64,000 bases of DNA, from positions 78,175 through 142,174 of the forward strand of contig NZ_CP061037.1 in NCBI RefSeq assembly GCF_016743815.1, in the 5' to 3' direction. Source of the stretch: Sphingomonas aliaeris (GTDB lineage Bacteria; Pseudomonadota; Alphaproteobacteria; Sphingomonadales; Sphingomonadaceae). The notes beneath the pieces were generated by a model that ran no database searches, was not told the DNA's origin, and saw only the letters and a list, made by a program, of their open reading frames with translations. The translations under genes were made by a program, and so were the position numbers. Numbering within the stretch: the stretch's first letter is position 1; every line of letters begins with the position of its first letter. Below are positions 26,579 through 34,231 of the stretch, piece by piece.

Positions 26579-26872
26579 CTATCGCGGAGGATCGGTCAGG
26601 CCGGCACGGCGCGGACGCGCCGGTGCGGCGAGTTGATCGATGATAAGCTGGCGATGAAGTGTTGCTGGAAGGTCGGGGATATGCCGGCGTGCGACGACGA
26701 GCAGCGGATCGGGAACGCGGACCTCGCCATAGAATGCGCCGAGCCAGATGGCGGGGCTCTCGTCCTCGTCCCGTCCGTCGCCAGTCCAGACCTGGAGGAA
26801 GAAGGAGGCGAGCGGGGCATCCCACCCGATCGATACCCGGGCTTGACCGTTTGAAAAATCTTGGCGGCTCAT
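26579..26872 (-). CDS. Small hypothetical plasmid protein
   Basis: 97 residues; the start ATG at 26872 overlaps the stop of the upstream gene (ATGA). The sequence looks like a folded alpha/beta protein (ARVSIGWDAPLASFFLQVWTG, AIWLGAFYGEVRVPDPLLVVARRHIPDLPATLHRQLIIDQ). No family recognised. Confidence 0.6.
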   Translation of the reverse strand: MSRQDFSNGQARVSIGWDAPLASFFLQVWTGDGRDEDESPAIWLGAFYGEVRVPDPLLVVARRHIPDLPATLHRQLIIDQLAAPARPRRAGLTDPPR

Positions 26873-27069
26873 TCGAGCGTCTCGGCGATGAAGCTGCCGC
26901 GCCCGTCGCGGAATGGTCCAAGGACGTTTCCGCCATCCAATGCCTGCCGATAACGGCCTTGCGATTGACGCCGCCTAGTGGTCGGCGTCGCGCGGCCAGC
27001 AGGCGCTCGCTGGGTGTTGCTGCCGATCGGTAGGCCCATGATGTCAGTGGCATGACGGAGCGGTTTCAT
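26869..27069 (-). CDS. Small hypothetical protein
   Basis: 66 basic residues rich in Arg, Gly and Thr, coupled by ATGA overlap to the 97-residue gene. No motif recognised; the coupling is the main support. Confidence 0.5.
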   Translation of the reverse strand: MKPLRHATDIMGLPIGSNTQRAPAGRATPTTRRRQSQGRYRQALDGGNVLGPFRDGRGSFIAETLE

Positions 27070-27127
27070 GGCTGATCTCTCCCATTCAGGGAAAGGTCGT
27101 CGAATGGCCTCGCCGCAGAGTCTCCGA

Positions 27128-27352
27128 CTAACCGGCGTTTCCGATGTCCGACAAGAAGGGATCGACGGACGCCTCGATGTCCTCGGGAGTCAGATCCTCG
27201 CGCGCGAACAGGTCGCGATCGGATAGGACTGCACGCGGAGCGGCTGGATTGCCGGTCGTGACAATGTGAAAGGTGTCGCCGTCAGCCGCCGCCCTGCGCC
27301 AAGCAAAGCGCCAGCAATGGTCCGCAGTCTGGAAAAGATTTGGGCATGGCAT
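27128..27352 (-). CDS. Small hypothetical protein
   Basis: 74 residues with AAGGAG six bases before the ATG. Its middle (DTFHIVTTGNPAAPRAVLSDRDLFAREDLTPEDIEASVDPFL) looks folded and acidic at the end. A stable UUCG-type hairpin (27383-27406) lies 31 nt upstream of the start. Confidence 0.65.
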   Translation of the reverse strand: MPCPNLFQTADHCWRFAWRRAAADGDTFHIVTTGNPAAPRAVLSDRDLFAREDLTPEDIEASVDPFLSDIGNAG

Positions 27353-27442
27353 GACGGTCTCCTTGAAGGGTGAAATGGGTAAGCCCTGCGGCGAAGCCGC
27401 AAGGGCGAGACCGCTGGCGTCAGCCAGCAGCCTCGCCGAAAC

Positions 27443-28401
27443 TCAGGCGACCTTGGGGTCGCGCTGAGGGTTCTGTGCAGCGGGGGAGTGCCGAGCGGGC
27501 CGCGGCGATCGACGACCCGGATGCCGGCCTTCTTGGCGTCGATCACCAGACGCTCGGTCACGCCGTTGCCCTGGAAGGCGATGACGTAGCGGGGTTTCAG
27601 CGAGAGCATCTGCTCGTTGCGACGGAAGCCGGCGCGATCTCCGAGCTTGCGATCGAGACCGAAGCGGACTTGCTGGACGCCATGCTGTTCGGCCCACGAT
27701 GCCGCGATGCGCTCGATCCCCTTCATGTCCCCGCCATGGACGAGATACATGTCGCCGACGCGCTCCCGAACCGCATTGAGGGTGCGCAGCAGGTTGTCGC
27801 CGAACGCCTTCATGTCCTCGTCGGTCCGGAAGGTCAGCCGTCCCCCGGCAAACACGACGGGAGTGCCCTGTGCCGTGTTGGCGTCGCGGAACCGATCGCG
27901 TCGAGCCTGGAGGAAGGCGCGGCCATCGACGATGGCCGACGTGACCCCGAGCGAAATGCGGTTGCCGGTCGACGGGATCCATGAACGTCCGGTCTCGCGG
28001 ATGTAGTGCGCCGCTGCGGTGTCGCGCATGACCTCGTAACAGGTGGCGGCTTCCTCGATCTTCTTGGCAAGGTCGATCTTGTCCTCGAGATTGGAGGTGT
28101 TGATCTCCGATCCGTCCTGCTCGGCCAGGAGGAGCCTGATCTCGTCGGTGAGACGGTCGATCGTCGCGTGCTTCTTCGCCGCCGCTCGGTGGAAAAGATT
28201 GACCAGGCCCCAGCCCATCTCCTCGATGTCGCGCTCGAGCGACGTATTCTGGAGGGTTGCGAACAGGTCGCTCCAGATAGCGGCGGTGGTCTGCTCGAGT
28301 GCCTCGGTCGAGGGAGGGCACATGCCCGAGACATCTTCGGCGCGGGGTTCGAGGTGTCCCAGCTCCAGAGCAAAGAGTGCGGCAGCGAGGGAAGTGGTCA
28401 T
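27443..28401 (-). pseudogene. DUF2493 (SLOG-like) protein, frameshifted near the C-terminus as read
   Basis: From the ATG at 28401 the protein has a helical N-terminal half and then a Rossmann-like DUF2493 domain: VVFAGGRLTFRTDEDMKAFGDNLLRTLNAV, MYLVHGGDMKGIERIAASWAEQHGV and RNEQMLSLKPRYVIAFQGNGVTERLVIDAKKAGIRVVD. As read, the frame runs on to 27190 across the next gene with unlike composition. Adding one base to the G5 run at 27482-27486 gives a natural end (GTPPAAQNPQRDPKVA) at 27443, about 319 residues. DUF2493 belongs to the YAcAr/SLOG group thought to bind nucleotide-like ligands and is typical of this plasmid module. Confidence 0.75.
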
Positions 28402-28505
28402 GGGGTCAAGCCCTTCATCTGATCGAGGCCGGCGGCCTATCCGCCGGATGCGCACCTCCTGGGCGGCCGAATAAGAGCCGCCCGCACCGAAGCGCAGCGC
28501 AGGGA

Positions 28506-28570
28506 AACCGCAAAAACCGGGGTGGTGCGGGCAGCCGCAGAGCGGCAACTCGGCCCGGATTTTTGCGGTT
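28506..28570 (-). promoter_or_regulatory. Conserved-core hairpin element, copy 2 (DUF2493 gene leader)
   Basis: Same core as copy 1. The outer arms AACCGCAAAAACCGGG (28506-28521) and CCCGGATTTTTGCGGTT (28554-28570) pair almost perfectly with one bulged base. The distance from the element to the downstream ATG (28401) is 105 nt, as for ssb. Confidence 0.6.
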
Positions 28571-28627
28571 GCGGGGGTCTCGCGGTCGCCCATGTGCCGC
28601 ATCTCTCTGGCGGAAGGCTGTCGGGCG

Positions 28628-29116
28628 TCAGGTGGCGTCGGGCGCGGCCGGGACCATAATCGTTGCCGCCTTCGAACCTGTCGGGCTCAGCCCACACCGC
28701 GCGATGTCGTCGAGAATGGTCTGCCCCGTTCCGCACAAACGTACCAAAACCGCTGGGGTGATCCTCAACTCTCCGTTGGCGTCGATCGCGTCGATCATGA
28801 TGCGGAGCTGGTCCACCAGATCCTCGCTCCGGGTTGCGGCATAGCCCGCGCAGGCCGCCACACCAGAGAACACGCCCGGGACGGGCAGGGCTGAGGCGTC
28901 GCCTCCGTCGGGGACGAAGCGCCAAGGATCGACGTCGGCACCTTCTGCGATTGCGCTGACATAGGTGGGATGCTCCGTGTCCAGGCTCGTCCACCCGTCG
29001 GTCGTGTTTGACGCATCGATCGCGGAGCGGCAGGCGCTGACGACATCCTCCGCCTCGACCGTGATTTCCGCACGGTAATGGGCAGGGTATTCGCAGTGGA
29101 CGGTGAAGGTCTTCAT
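28628..29116 (-). CDS. Hypothetical plasmid protein
   Basis: 162 residues from the ATG at 29116 (CAGGAG nine bases upstream). It starts MKTFTVHCEYPAHYRAEITVEAEDVVSACRSAID, a beta-alpha pattern seen in small plasmid-encoded proteins. The middle mentions no known motif; the C-terminus has ELRITPAVLVRLCGTGQTILDDI. It belongs to the leftward module between the DUF2493 and PAPS-reductase-like genes. Function unknown. Confidence 0.65.
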   Translation of the reverse strand: MKTFTVHCEYPAHYRAEITVEAEDVVSACRSAIDASNTTDGWTSLDTEHPTYVSAIAEGADVDPWRFVPDGGDASALPVPGVFSGVAACAGYAATRSEDLVDQLRIMIDAIDANGELRITPAVLVRLCGTGQTILDDIARCGLSPTGSKAATIMVPAAPDAT

Positions 29117-29166
29117 GGAACCGGACTCCTGAAGGGTGGCAAAATGGGAGACCCAAGCGGTTCGGG

Positions 29167-29477
29167 TCATTCATAGCGGGGACGCTCGGCCGGATAGGCG
29201 AGAGGGGGCCAGCCATCGTGGACGCGGGCCTCGAAGCGTCCAGCGGAGAGGACGCTGCTGATCGGCCGCGCGTGGTCGCCGGTGTTCCAGTCGCGATCGA
29301 GAAGCGCCTGAACCTCGTTCGACATTCGCCAAGCACGGTCCTCGTGACCGTCGGGAAGGTGACGCCGAAGGCGGTCAGCACCGGGTCGGTGCAGAGTTCA
29401 CCGGCGTCGTACCACCAGCCACCTTCCTCGGGGCCGCCATAGAGCCGTTGGGTGAGGTAAACGGCAACGCTGCGCAT
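29167..29477 (-). pseudogene. Small plasmid protein, frameshifted as read
   Basis: The N-terminus MRSVAVYLTQRLYGGPEEGGWWYDAGELCTDPV...VTFP and the C-terminus DGHEDRAWRMSNEVQALLDRDW...WPPLAYPAERPRYE lie in adjacent frames. Adding one base at the GGG run (29353-29355) joins them into a 103-residue protein ending at 29167. No family known to me. A UUCG hairpin (29501-29513) sits 24 nt before the start. Confidence 0.6.
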
Positions 29478-29549
29478 GATGATGATCCTTTCTCGACCAG
29501 GAGCCGAAGGCTCATCTTTCCAAACGACGCCTCCCCTCCGGGGGCTGTT

Positions 29550-29786
29550 TCAGGCGATCACGCGCCAGCCAGCGGCGATCCAGCGCTGGCGGTTGGGCGC
29601 ATATTTCGAGACCGTCGCGAGGATGATCTTGCGGGGCGGCGTAGCCGCACCGACACCGAGCTGCAGGGCGGCGATCGCAGCCGCATCAGCGGCGCGCGCC
29701 GGCCAGCACTCGTCGGCCGTCAACATCGCGAGTGGGAAGTCGGCTGCGCCTTCCACGACGAACTGCTTGATGACGGCGCTAGGCAT
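29550..29786 (-). CDS. Small hypothetical protein coupled to the PAPS-reductase-like gene
   Basis: 78 residues starting MPSAVIKQFVVEGAADFPLAMLTADECWPA. The ATG at 29786 overlaps the end of the upstream gene (ATGCCTAG). The C-terminal part is basic (KIILATVSKYAPNRQRWIAAGWRVI). No family recognised. Confidence 0.6.
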   Translation of the reverse strand: MPSAVIKQFVVEGAADFPLAMLTADECWPARAADAAAIAALQLGVGAATPPRKIILATVSKYAPNRQRWIAAGWRVIA

Positions 29787-30656
29787 GGAGCCAGTTCCTT
29801 TCGAGCGCGTCGGTCGCGCGATGGAAGTCGAGCAGCGCCAAAGGCGCGGTCTCGATGATGTGGTCGATCTCGGCCGGGGAAGGAGGCCGCGTTCGCGGAT
29901 GAACTCGGTGATGCTGCCGGGGCGCGGCGTCGAACCGCGACGCCCAAGCACCGGCTTGCGCCAAAGGCCGTCGACGTTGCGGAGGCGCGGCTTGGCCCGT
30001 GCCTCCATCAGCACAATGACGCGCAGCTCCGGAATCGAAAGCTCCAGCACCTCGTCGGGCTTGATGCTGCCGCAAAAGAAGCAGCTCGATTTGGGCGGGA
30101 CGGGCAGGCCGGCGCTCGCAATGCGTGCCTCGCAGTCGGCGCGAGACCAACCCCATTCCCGCAGAGGGTAGCGATAGGCGTAGCGAGGATCCTCGCACCC
30201 GATCGCGTGGTGATAACGCTGCGTGTCGCGTCCCGATGCGTCATAGCCGATCAGCTTCACGACGCGGCCGCCTGCGTTCCAGCAGCGGCGCGCCGGCTCC
30301 CACTTGGCGGTCCACGCATCTTGCGGGGCCGCCTTCCATTTCTGCGAGCAGGACCCCCCACCAAATACCACGGAGGGCAGCGTGGCGTTGGTGAGCATGT
30401 TCTCGGCTATGCCCGCATAGGGTGGCCAGTGTTTGAAGTTGCGGGGCTGGTAGCGGACGATTTCGGACGCGATGCCGCGCTCTGCCATCCACGCCCGGAA
30501 CAGCGGGATGAAGGCATAGGTGTTCGATTTCTCGGCGCCGAGATCGGCGAAGAGAACCATATCTATGGGCTCGCCGCGTTCGGCGAGCTCTACGATCATC
30601 GCGGTGGAATCGACGCCGGCACCCCAGGCGGCGATGACGGGCGGGCGATCAGCCAT
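29779..30656 (-). pseudogene. PAPS-reductase-like N-type ATP pyrophosphatase, frameshifted as read
   Basis: From the ATG at 30656: MADRPPVIAAWGAGVDSTAMIVELAERG carries the PP-loop (SGGxDS-like, here GAGVDS). LFADLGAEKSNTYAF, GGGSCSQKWK and SSCFFCGSIKPDE follow, the last two suggesting a Cys-ligated site. Near the end the reading moves frame: one base added to the G4 run at 29876-29879 restores LPPAEIDHIIETAPLALLDFHRATDALERNWLHA and a 292-residue protein. These enzymes activate or transfer sulfur, or modify nucleic acids, through adenylation. A second, intact homologue-like gene lies at 32181-33170. Confidence 0.72.
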
Positions 30657-31260
30657 TGGCCGCGTCCCTGACGACGATCGCGGCGTGGACGATGCGGTAG
30701 GCACGCTTGCGGAAGGCCGGGATGCGGCAGATCGCGCGGCTCTCCGGGTCGCGGAAAAGTGGCGTCTTGCCCTTGGGATTGGCGACGATCTCGAAGCGGG
30801 CGCGGTCGCTGCCGTCGCTGAAGCGCATGGGCTCATCGAAGATGATGGTCTGGCCCGGCTTCGGGGTCGGCTTGGCCTGCTCCAGCTTGCGCTGGATGAG
30901 ATTGGCGCGGCAGCGCGCGCGCCAATCGACGGCGTATTCGCTGTGCGTGTCGGTGAGCGCGTCGAGGATCGAGGCGGGGCAGTCGCTCTCGCACGGTCCC
31001 ATATGTTCGGTCATGTCTTTGTACCCAAAGACGTGACCGTCGGTAGAGCGGGGGTTGTGCTTGGTGAGGCACACGACCGCGAAGACCTCGCGATCCTTGT
31101 TGCTTTCAACGCGCTCACACGCGGCGTAATAGGTCGACCCGACCATGGACGAGGCGAGGACCGTGAGACGGTGATCCTCGTGCGAGTAGCTGAACTGGTT
31201 GTCGAGATAGGCGCGCGGGGTGGCGTGGCCGCCCATATCTCGCATGAAGAGCCAACCCAT
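30649..31260 (-). CDS. Hypothetical plasmid protein (possible DUF6927)
   Basis: 203 residues starting MGWLFMRDMGGHATPRAYLDNQF. Several Cys/His residues (AACERVES, MGPCESDCPASIL, RARCRANLI) could form a metal or structural site, and a lysine/proline-rich linker follows. I recall similar 'MGWLF' plasmid proteins under a domain of unknown function, but the number is uncertain. It overlaps the PAPS-reductase-like gene by a few bases and is thus coupled to it. Confidence 0.65.
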   Translation of the reverse strand: MGWLFMRDMGGHATPRAYLDNQFSYSHEDHRLTVLASSMVGSTYYAACERVESNKDREVFAVVCLTKHNPRSTDGHVFGYKDMTEHMGPCESDCPASILDALTDTHSEYAVDWRARCRANLIQRKLEQAKPTPKPGQTIIFDEPMRFSDGSDRARFEIVANPKGKTPLFRDPESRAICRIPAFRKRAYRIVHAAIVVRDAANG

Positions 31261-31284
31261 GACGATGCTCCCGGGATTAGAGGA

Positions 31285-31920
31285 TCAGGCGGCAGCGGCG
31301 AGGCGCGGAGCGCCTACGTCGCCGACGGTGGCTGCGAGCCGGCGCAGAAACGCGGCAGCGTCCAGCAACTCGGCGATCGGCGCGCGCTGGACGGGGCCAG
31401 CGTGTTCGCCGCCTCGGCAGCGGTTGAAGGTGATTTCACTGTCGGGGAGAAAGCTGTGCGGACGCACGCGGATCGACAAATCGGCGTGGCGCAGTTCGGT
31501 CGTGCCGTCGTCGGTGATACCGCCTGCGTCGGTGTTGATGCGGACGTCGTGTGCCGGGATCCCGATCGCCTCGGCGAGCGAAGCCAGAGCGAGGCGCGCC
31601 TGACGATGGAAGGTCCGCTTCGCCGCGGCGTCGCCGGCGACGCTGTTGCCGGCGATGGTGAGCAGAGCCGAGCCGGCGATGACGGTCATGCGGTCTTCCG
31701 CGCAGCGGAGCCGCAGATCGTTGGTGCTGGGCGCGTCGCGTTCAGCGACAGCGGCCAGGTTGCGGATCAGCAGGATGATCGACGCGTCGCGGTCGATCGG
31801 CTTGCCGGCGCGCCGGCAGTCGTCGACGCCTGCGTTCAGAGCGTGGAGCGCCGCGGGGAGGGTGGTGAGTGCCTCGGGCGAAAGCGCCTCGTTGTGGCGG
31901 TAATGCGTGTCGTAGAACAT
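31285..31920 (-). CDS. Hypothetical plasmid protein
   Basis: 211 residues from the ATG at 31920, preceded by CAGGAGG. Helical, alanine-rich (MFYDTHYRHNEALSPEALTTLPAALHALNAGVDDCRRAG). No catalytic motif seen. Its leader contains a UUCG hairpin after a purine-rich GAGGGGAGG tract (31955-31980), shared in style with other genes of the module. Confidence 0.6.
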   Translation of the reverse strand: MFYDTHYRHNEALSPEALTTLPAALHALNAGVDDCRRAGKPIDRDASIILLIRNLAAVAERDAPSTNDLRLRCAEDRMTVIAGSALLTIAGNSVAGDAAAKRTFHRQARLALASLAEAIGIPAHDVRINTDAGGITDDGTTELRHADLSIRVRPHSFLPDSEITFNRCRGGEHAGPVQRAPIAELLDAAAFLRRLAATVGDVGAPRLAAAA

Positions 31921-31993
31921 GGCCGAACCTCCTGAGCGCCAGGGCGCGCCCAAAAGGCCGAAGGCTTCCTCCCCTCTCTTGGAGGGCCGATGG

Positions 31994-32203
31994 TCACAGC
32001 ATCAGGCCCGCAGGATCGGTCGAGCGTGACGCTGCGTCGTATCCGTTCTGCCAAGCCGTGCGGAGCTTGCTCCCTCGGCGGTAATGGCAACGGTCGTTGC
32101 CCATGACGAAGCAGCGCCATCCCGATTTCTCTGCTTCCCACAGCGGATCTTCCGGGCCGGGAGCCAGGAGCCGCATGAGGTCAAAGCGGCGCAGCGACTT
32201 CAT
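31994..32203 (-). CDS. Small Rmf/CrpP-like protein
   Basis: 69 residues. The C-terminal half (GWRCFVMGNDRCHYRRGSKLRTAWQNGYDAA) resembles the ribosome-modulation-factor/CrpP fold, in which a short G-x-x-A-x-x-x-G segment is followed by C-x-Y and then W-x-x-G-(Y/W). The upstream ATG choice (32203) is inside the 3' end of the neighbouring gene, overlapping by 23 nt. The likeness is weak and short; role unknown. Confidence 0.5.
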   Translation of the reverse strand: MKSLRRFDLMRLLAPGPEDPLWEAEKSGWRCFVMGNDRCHYRRGSKLRTAWQNGYDAASRSTDPAGLML

Positions 32204-33170
32204 GGCGGACCTGCATGGTCGCCGAAGGCGCCGGCAGGGGTGTCCAACGATCCGCAAGGATCGGAAGACACCACGTCGGATCGTCCGCCTGGGCGAGTTC
32301 GTCCGGGTTAATCAGCGCGGCCGGGAAGGGCGTGCCGCGCTCGGCGAGCTGCGATACGCTAAGCGAGCGATGGATGGTCTTTCCGCTCGCCGCCTCGCAG
32401 GTGGCGACGCGCTGGAAAGCGGCTGGGAAGACGAGGCGAAGCGTCGCCCATTGGGCGGGGGAGCCGAAGATACACGCACGGCAGGATAGCCGGCCCCATC
32501 CCAGGACGTAGGCCGGGTGGGGCCGGATCCGCGAACGCGCGATCAAATCCCACACCTGCCGCTCGGTCCAGTCGTGGACCGGACGCCAATGGTCGACGGC
32601 GCGAGCGAGCGTGGACGTGCGGTGCGGCTCGAAGGCCGCATAGCGCGCGCGGGACGGGCTTTCCTCGGCGCGCTCGCCGGTTATGACGAGCGTGCGGCCG
32701 TCAAGGAAGCGTGACTGATTGCGGACCGCAGCCGCGAGGACGTCGATCTTCAGCGCGGGGCTGCACCAGCGCACCCGAAGATCGGGAGACGTCTGGGGAA
32801 AGAGCCCGCGCGTGCCGGCAGGGCCGTTACCTCCGGCACGGCCGATGCCGGTCGGCGTCTCAAACGCGATCGGCGCGGTCGGCGCGTCGTCGCGCGCCAG
32901 TTCGCGCGCGAAGCCGCCCTCGCGCCACGAGACGTAGAGCGCAATGCCGAAATGCTCGGCGATCGCGCGGACATAGCCGGGCGTGCAAGGCCAATCCATG
33001 AAGGTCGGGCCGTGGCCATCGACATCATGATGGTGCAGCTCGATGGCGTGCGGGGGCACGCCGAGGCTGAGGAGGTGCAGGAGGACGGCAAGGCTGTCCT
33101 TGCCGCCACTGAACGCCACGACGAAGCGCCGGTAGGCGCCAAGGTCGGGGCGGGCGGCCTGCCCGGTCAT
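32181..33170 (-). CDS. PAPS-reductase-like N-type ATP pyrophosphatase
   Basis: 329 residues. The PP-loop is FSGGKDSLAVLLHLL (about 20-34), followed by ELHHHDVDGHGPTFMDWPCT and the nucleotide-binding LVITGERAEESPSRARYAAFEPH (about 165-187). HDWTERQVWDLI and a Cys pair (SCRACIF) close the core. This is the CysH/PAPS-reductase superfamily, which also includes the DNA-sulfur enzyme DndC and queuosine-type modifiers. No dndB/D/E or sulfur-donor gene is nearby, so DNA phosphorothioation cannot be claimed. The ATG overlaps the stop of ardC (ATGA). Confidence 0.78.
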   Translation of the reverse strand: MTGQAARPDLGAYRRFVVAFSGGKDSLAVLLHLLSLGVPPHAIELHHHDVDGHGPTFMDWPCTPGYVRAIAEHFGIALYVSWREGGFARELARDDAPTAPIAFETPTGIGRAGGNGPAGTRGLFPQTSPDLRVRWCSPALKIDVLAAAVRNQSRFLDGRTLVITGERAEESPSRARYAAFEPHRTSTLARAVDHWRPVHDWTERQVWDLIARSRIRPHPAYVLGWGRLSCRACIFGSPAQWATLRLVFPAAFQRVATCEAASGKTIHRSLSVSQLAERGTPFPAALINPDELAQADDPTWCLPILADRWTPLPAPSATMQVRHEVAAPL

Positions 33171-34090
33171 GCCGCTTCACGAATTTGATCCTCGGGCTCG
33201 GCCGAGACGTCGAGGCCCGTCGCGCGGAGCAGGTAGCCGGCTGCGACTTCGGCCTTGGCGGCTGCGGTCATGATCGCGCGGCTGTCCTTGCGCAGGACCT
33301 TCAACCACGAGCCGATATACGCGGCGTGGTCGTCCATGTGCGAGGTCGGTAGGCCGAGATCGGCACCGAGCAGCGCGGAGGTCATCTCGGCGCACAGCTC
33401 CTCGAACGCGTAAGCGTCGTCGCCGAAACGCTTCCCAAAGGTGCGATCGAGGCGGTCGGGATGGCCGCTCCAATGGCCCGCCTCATGAGCGAGCGTCGAG
33501 GCCCAATAGGCGCGGGTCGAGAACAGCTCGACGGGCGGCATGGTGATGCTGTCGGCGATGCGGTCGTAGAACGCGCGATCGCCGCGCATCTGGAGCTTCG
33601 CCGGCAGCGCGTCGATGAAGCGCTGCGCGCGGTCGGGAAGTTGGTCAGCGGGAGGGACGATGCTGACCGGGCTCGGGTGGTATTCCGGCGAAAGACCGTC
33701 GATCTGGTCGCAGTTGAACACGGCGTAGGAGCGCAGCACGCGGCGCATCTCGTCGGTGCTATCGCCGGTGACGACGGACTCGACGGTCTTGCTGTAGGAT
33801 TTGTAGAAGATGGCGATCTGCGAGCGCTCGCCCTCGCGGACCTGGCCGCCAAGCGCCTGCGCCTGCTTGTACGTCATCCAGGTGCGCGAGTTGTAGCCAG
33901 CGCTCTCGGCGCACAGCCACAGCCAGAAGCAGTTGATGCCCTTGTAGGGTTCGCCGGTCGCGCGCAGCGGACGGCCGCCAAGGCCGGGGCGCCATGGCTT
34001 GACCCAAGGGCGCACACCCGATTCCAGCTTGTCGATGATGGTATTGGTGATGATGTCGGCAGGCGACAGCTTGTCGTTGGTCTGTGCCAT
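33167..34090 (-). CDS. ardC: ArdC-like antirestriction protein
   Basis: 307 residues with the standard two-part layout. The N-terminal ssDNA-binding domain reads MAQTNDKLSPADIITNTIIDKLESGVRPWVKPW, then YKGINCFWLW and SRTWMTYKQAQALGGQVREGE. The C-terminal zincin has LAHEAGHWSGHPDRL (HExxH, about 205-219) followed by FEELCAEMTSALLGADLGL. ArdC protects incoming single-stranded plasmid DNA from restriction during transfer. Its coupling to the PAPS-reductase-like gene and position below parB are typical for the module. Confidence 0.88.
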   Translation of the reverse strand: MAQTNDKLSPADIITNTIIDKLESGVRPWVKPWRPGLGGRPLRATGEPYKGINCFWLWLCAESAGYNSRTWMTYKQAQALGGQVREGERSQIAIFYKSYSKTVESVVTGDSTDEMRRVLRSYAVFNCDQIDGLSPEYHPSPVSIVPPADQLPDRAQRFIDALPAKLQMRGDRAFYDRIADSITMPPVELFSTRAYWASTLAHEAGHWSGHPDRLDRTFGKRFGDDAYAFEELCAEMTSALLGADLGLPTSHMDDHAAYIGSWLKVLRKDSRAIMTAAAKAEVAAGYLLRATGLDVSAEPEDQIREAA

Positions 34091-34161
34091 GACACGTTCT
34101 CCTGATCTGGTTGAGGCAACCCGCGTCAGCTTCCTCCCCTCTGGAAAGGGCGGTGCCGGGT

Positions 34162-34201
34162 CACAAAAAGAGGGGCGACATTCGCGAAGAGTGCCGCCCC
34201 C
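34162..34201 (-). terminator. Intrinsic terminator of the parB-like gene
   Basis: On the minus strand GGGGCGGCACT...GTCGCCCCT forms a GC-rich stem followed by CTTTTTG. It starts 31 bases beyond the stop codon at 34232. Confidence 0.65.
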
Positions 34202-34231
34202 AGTCGCCTCGAACTGCGTGGGAGGGAGGAG

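Noticed and set aside
32181..33170. DNA phosphorothioation (dndC-like) system
   Set aside because: The enzyme belongs to the same superfamily as DndC, but no dndA/B/D/E or restriction partner is present, so a Dnd system is not supported.
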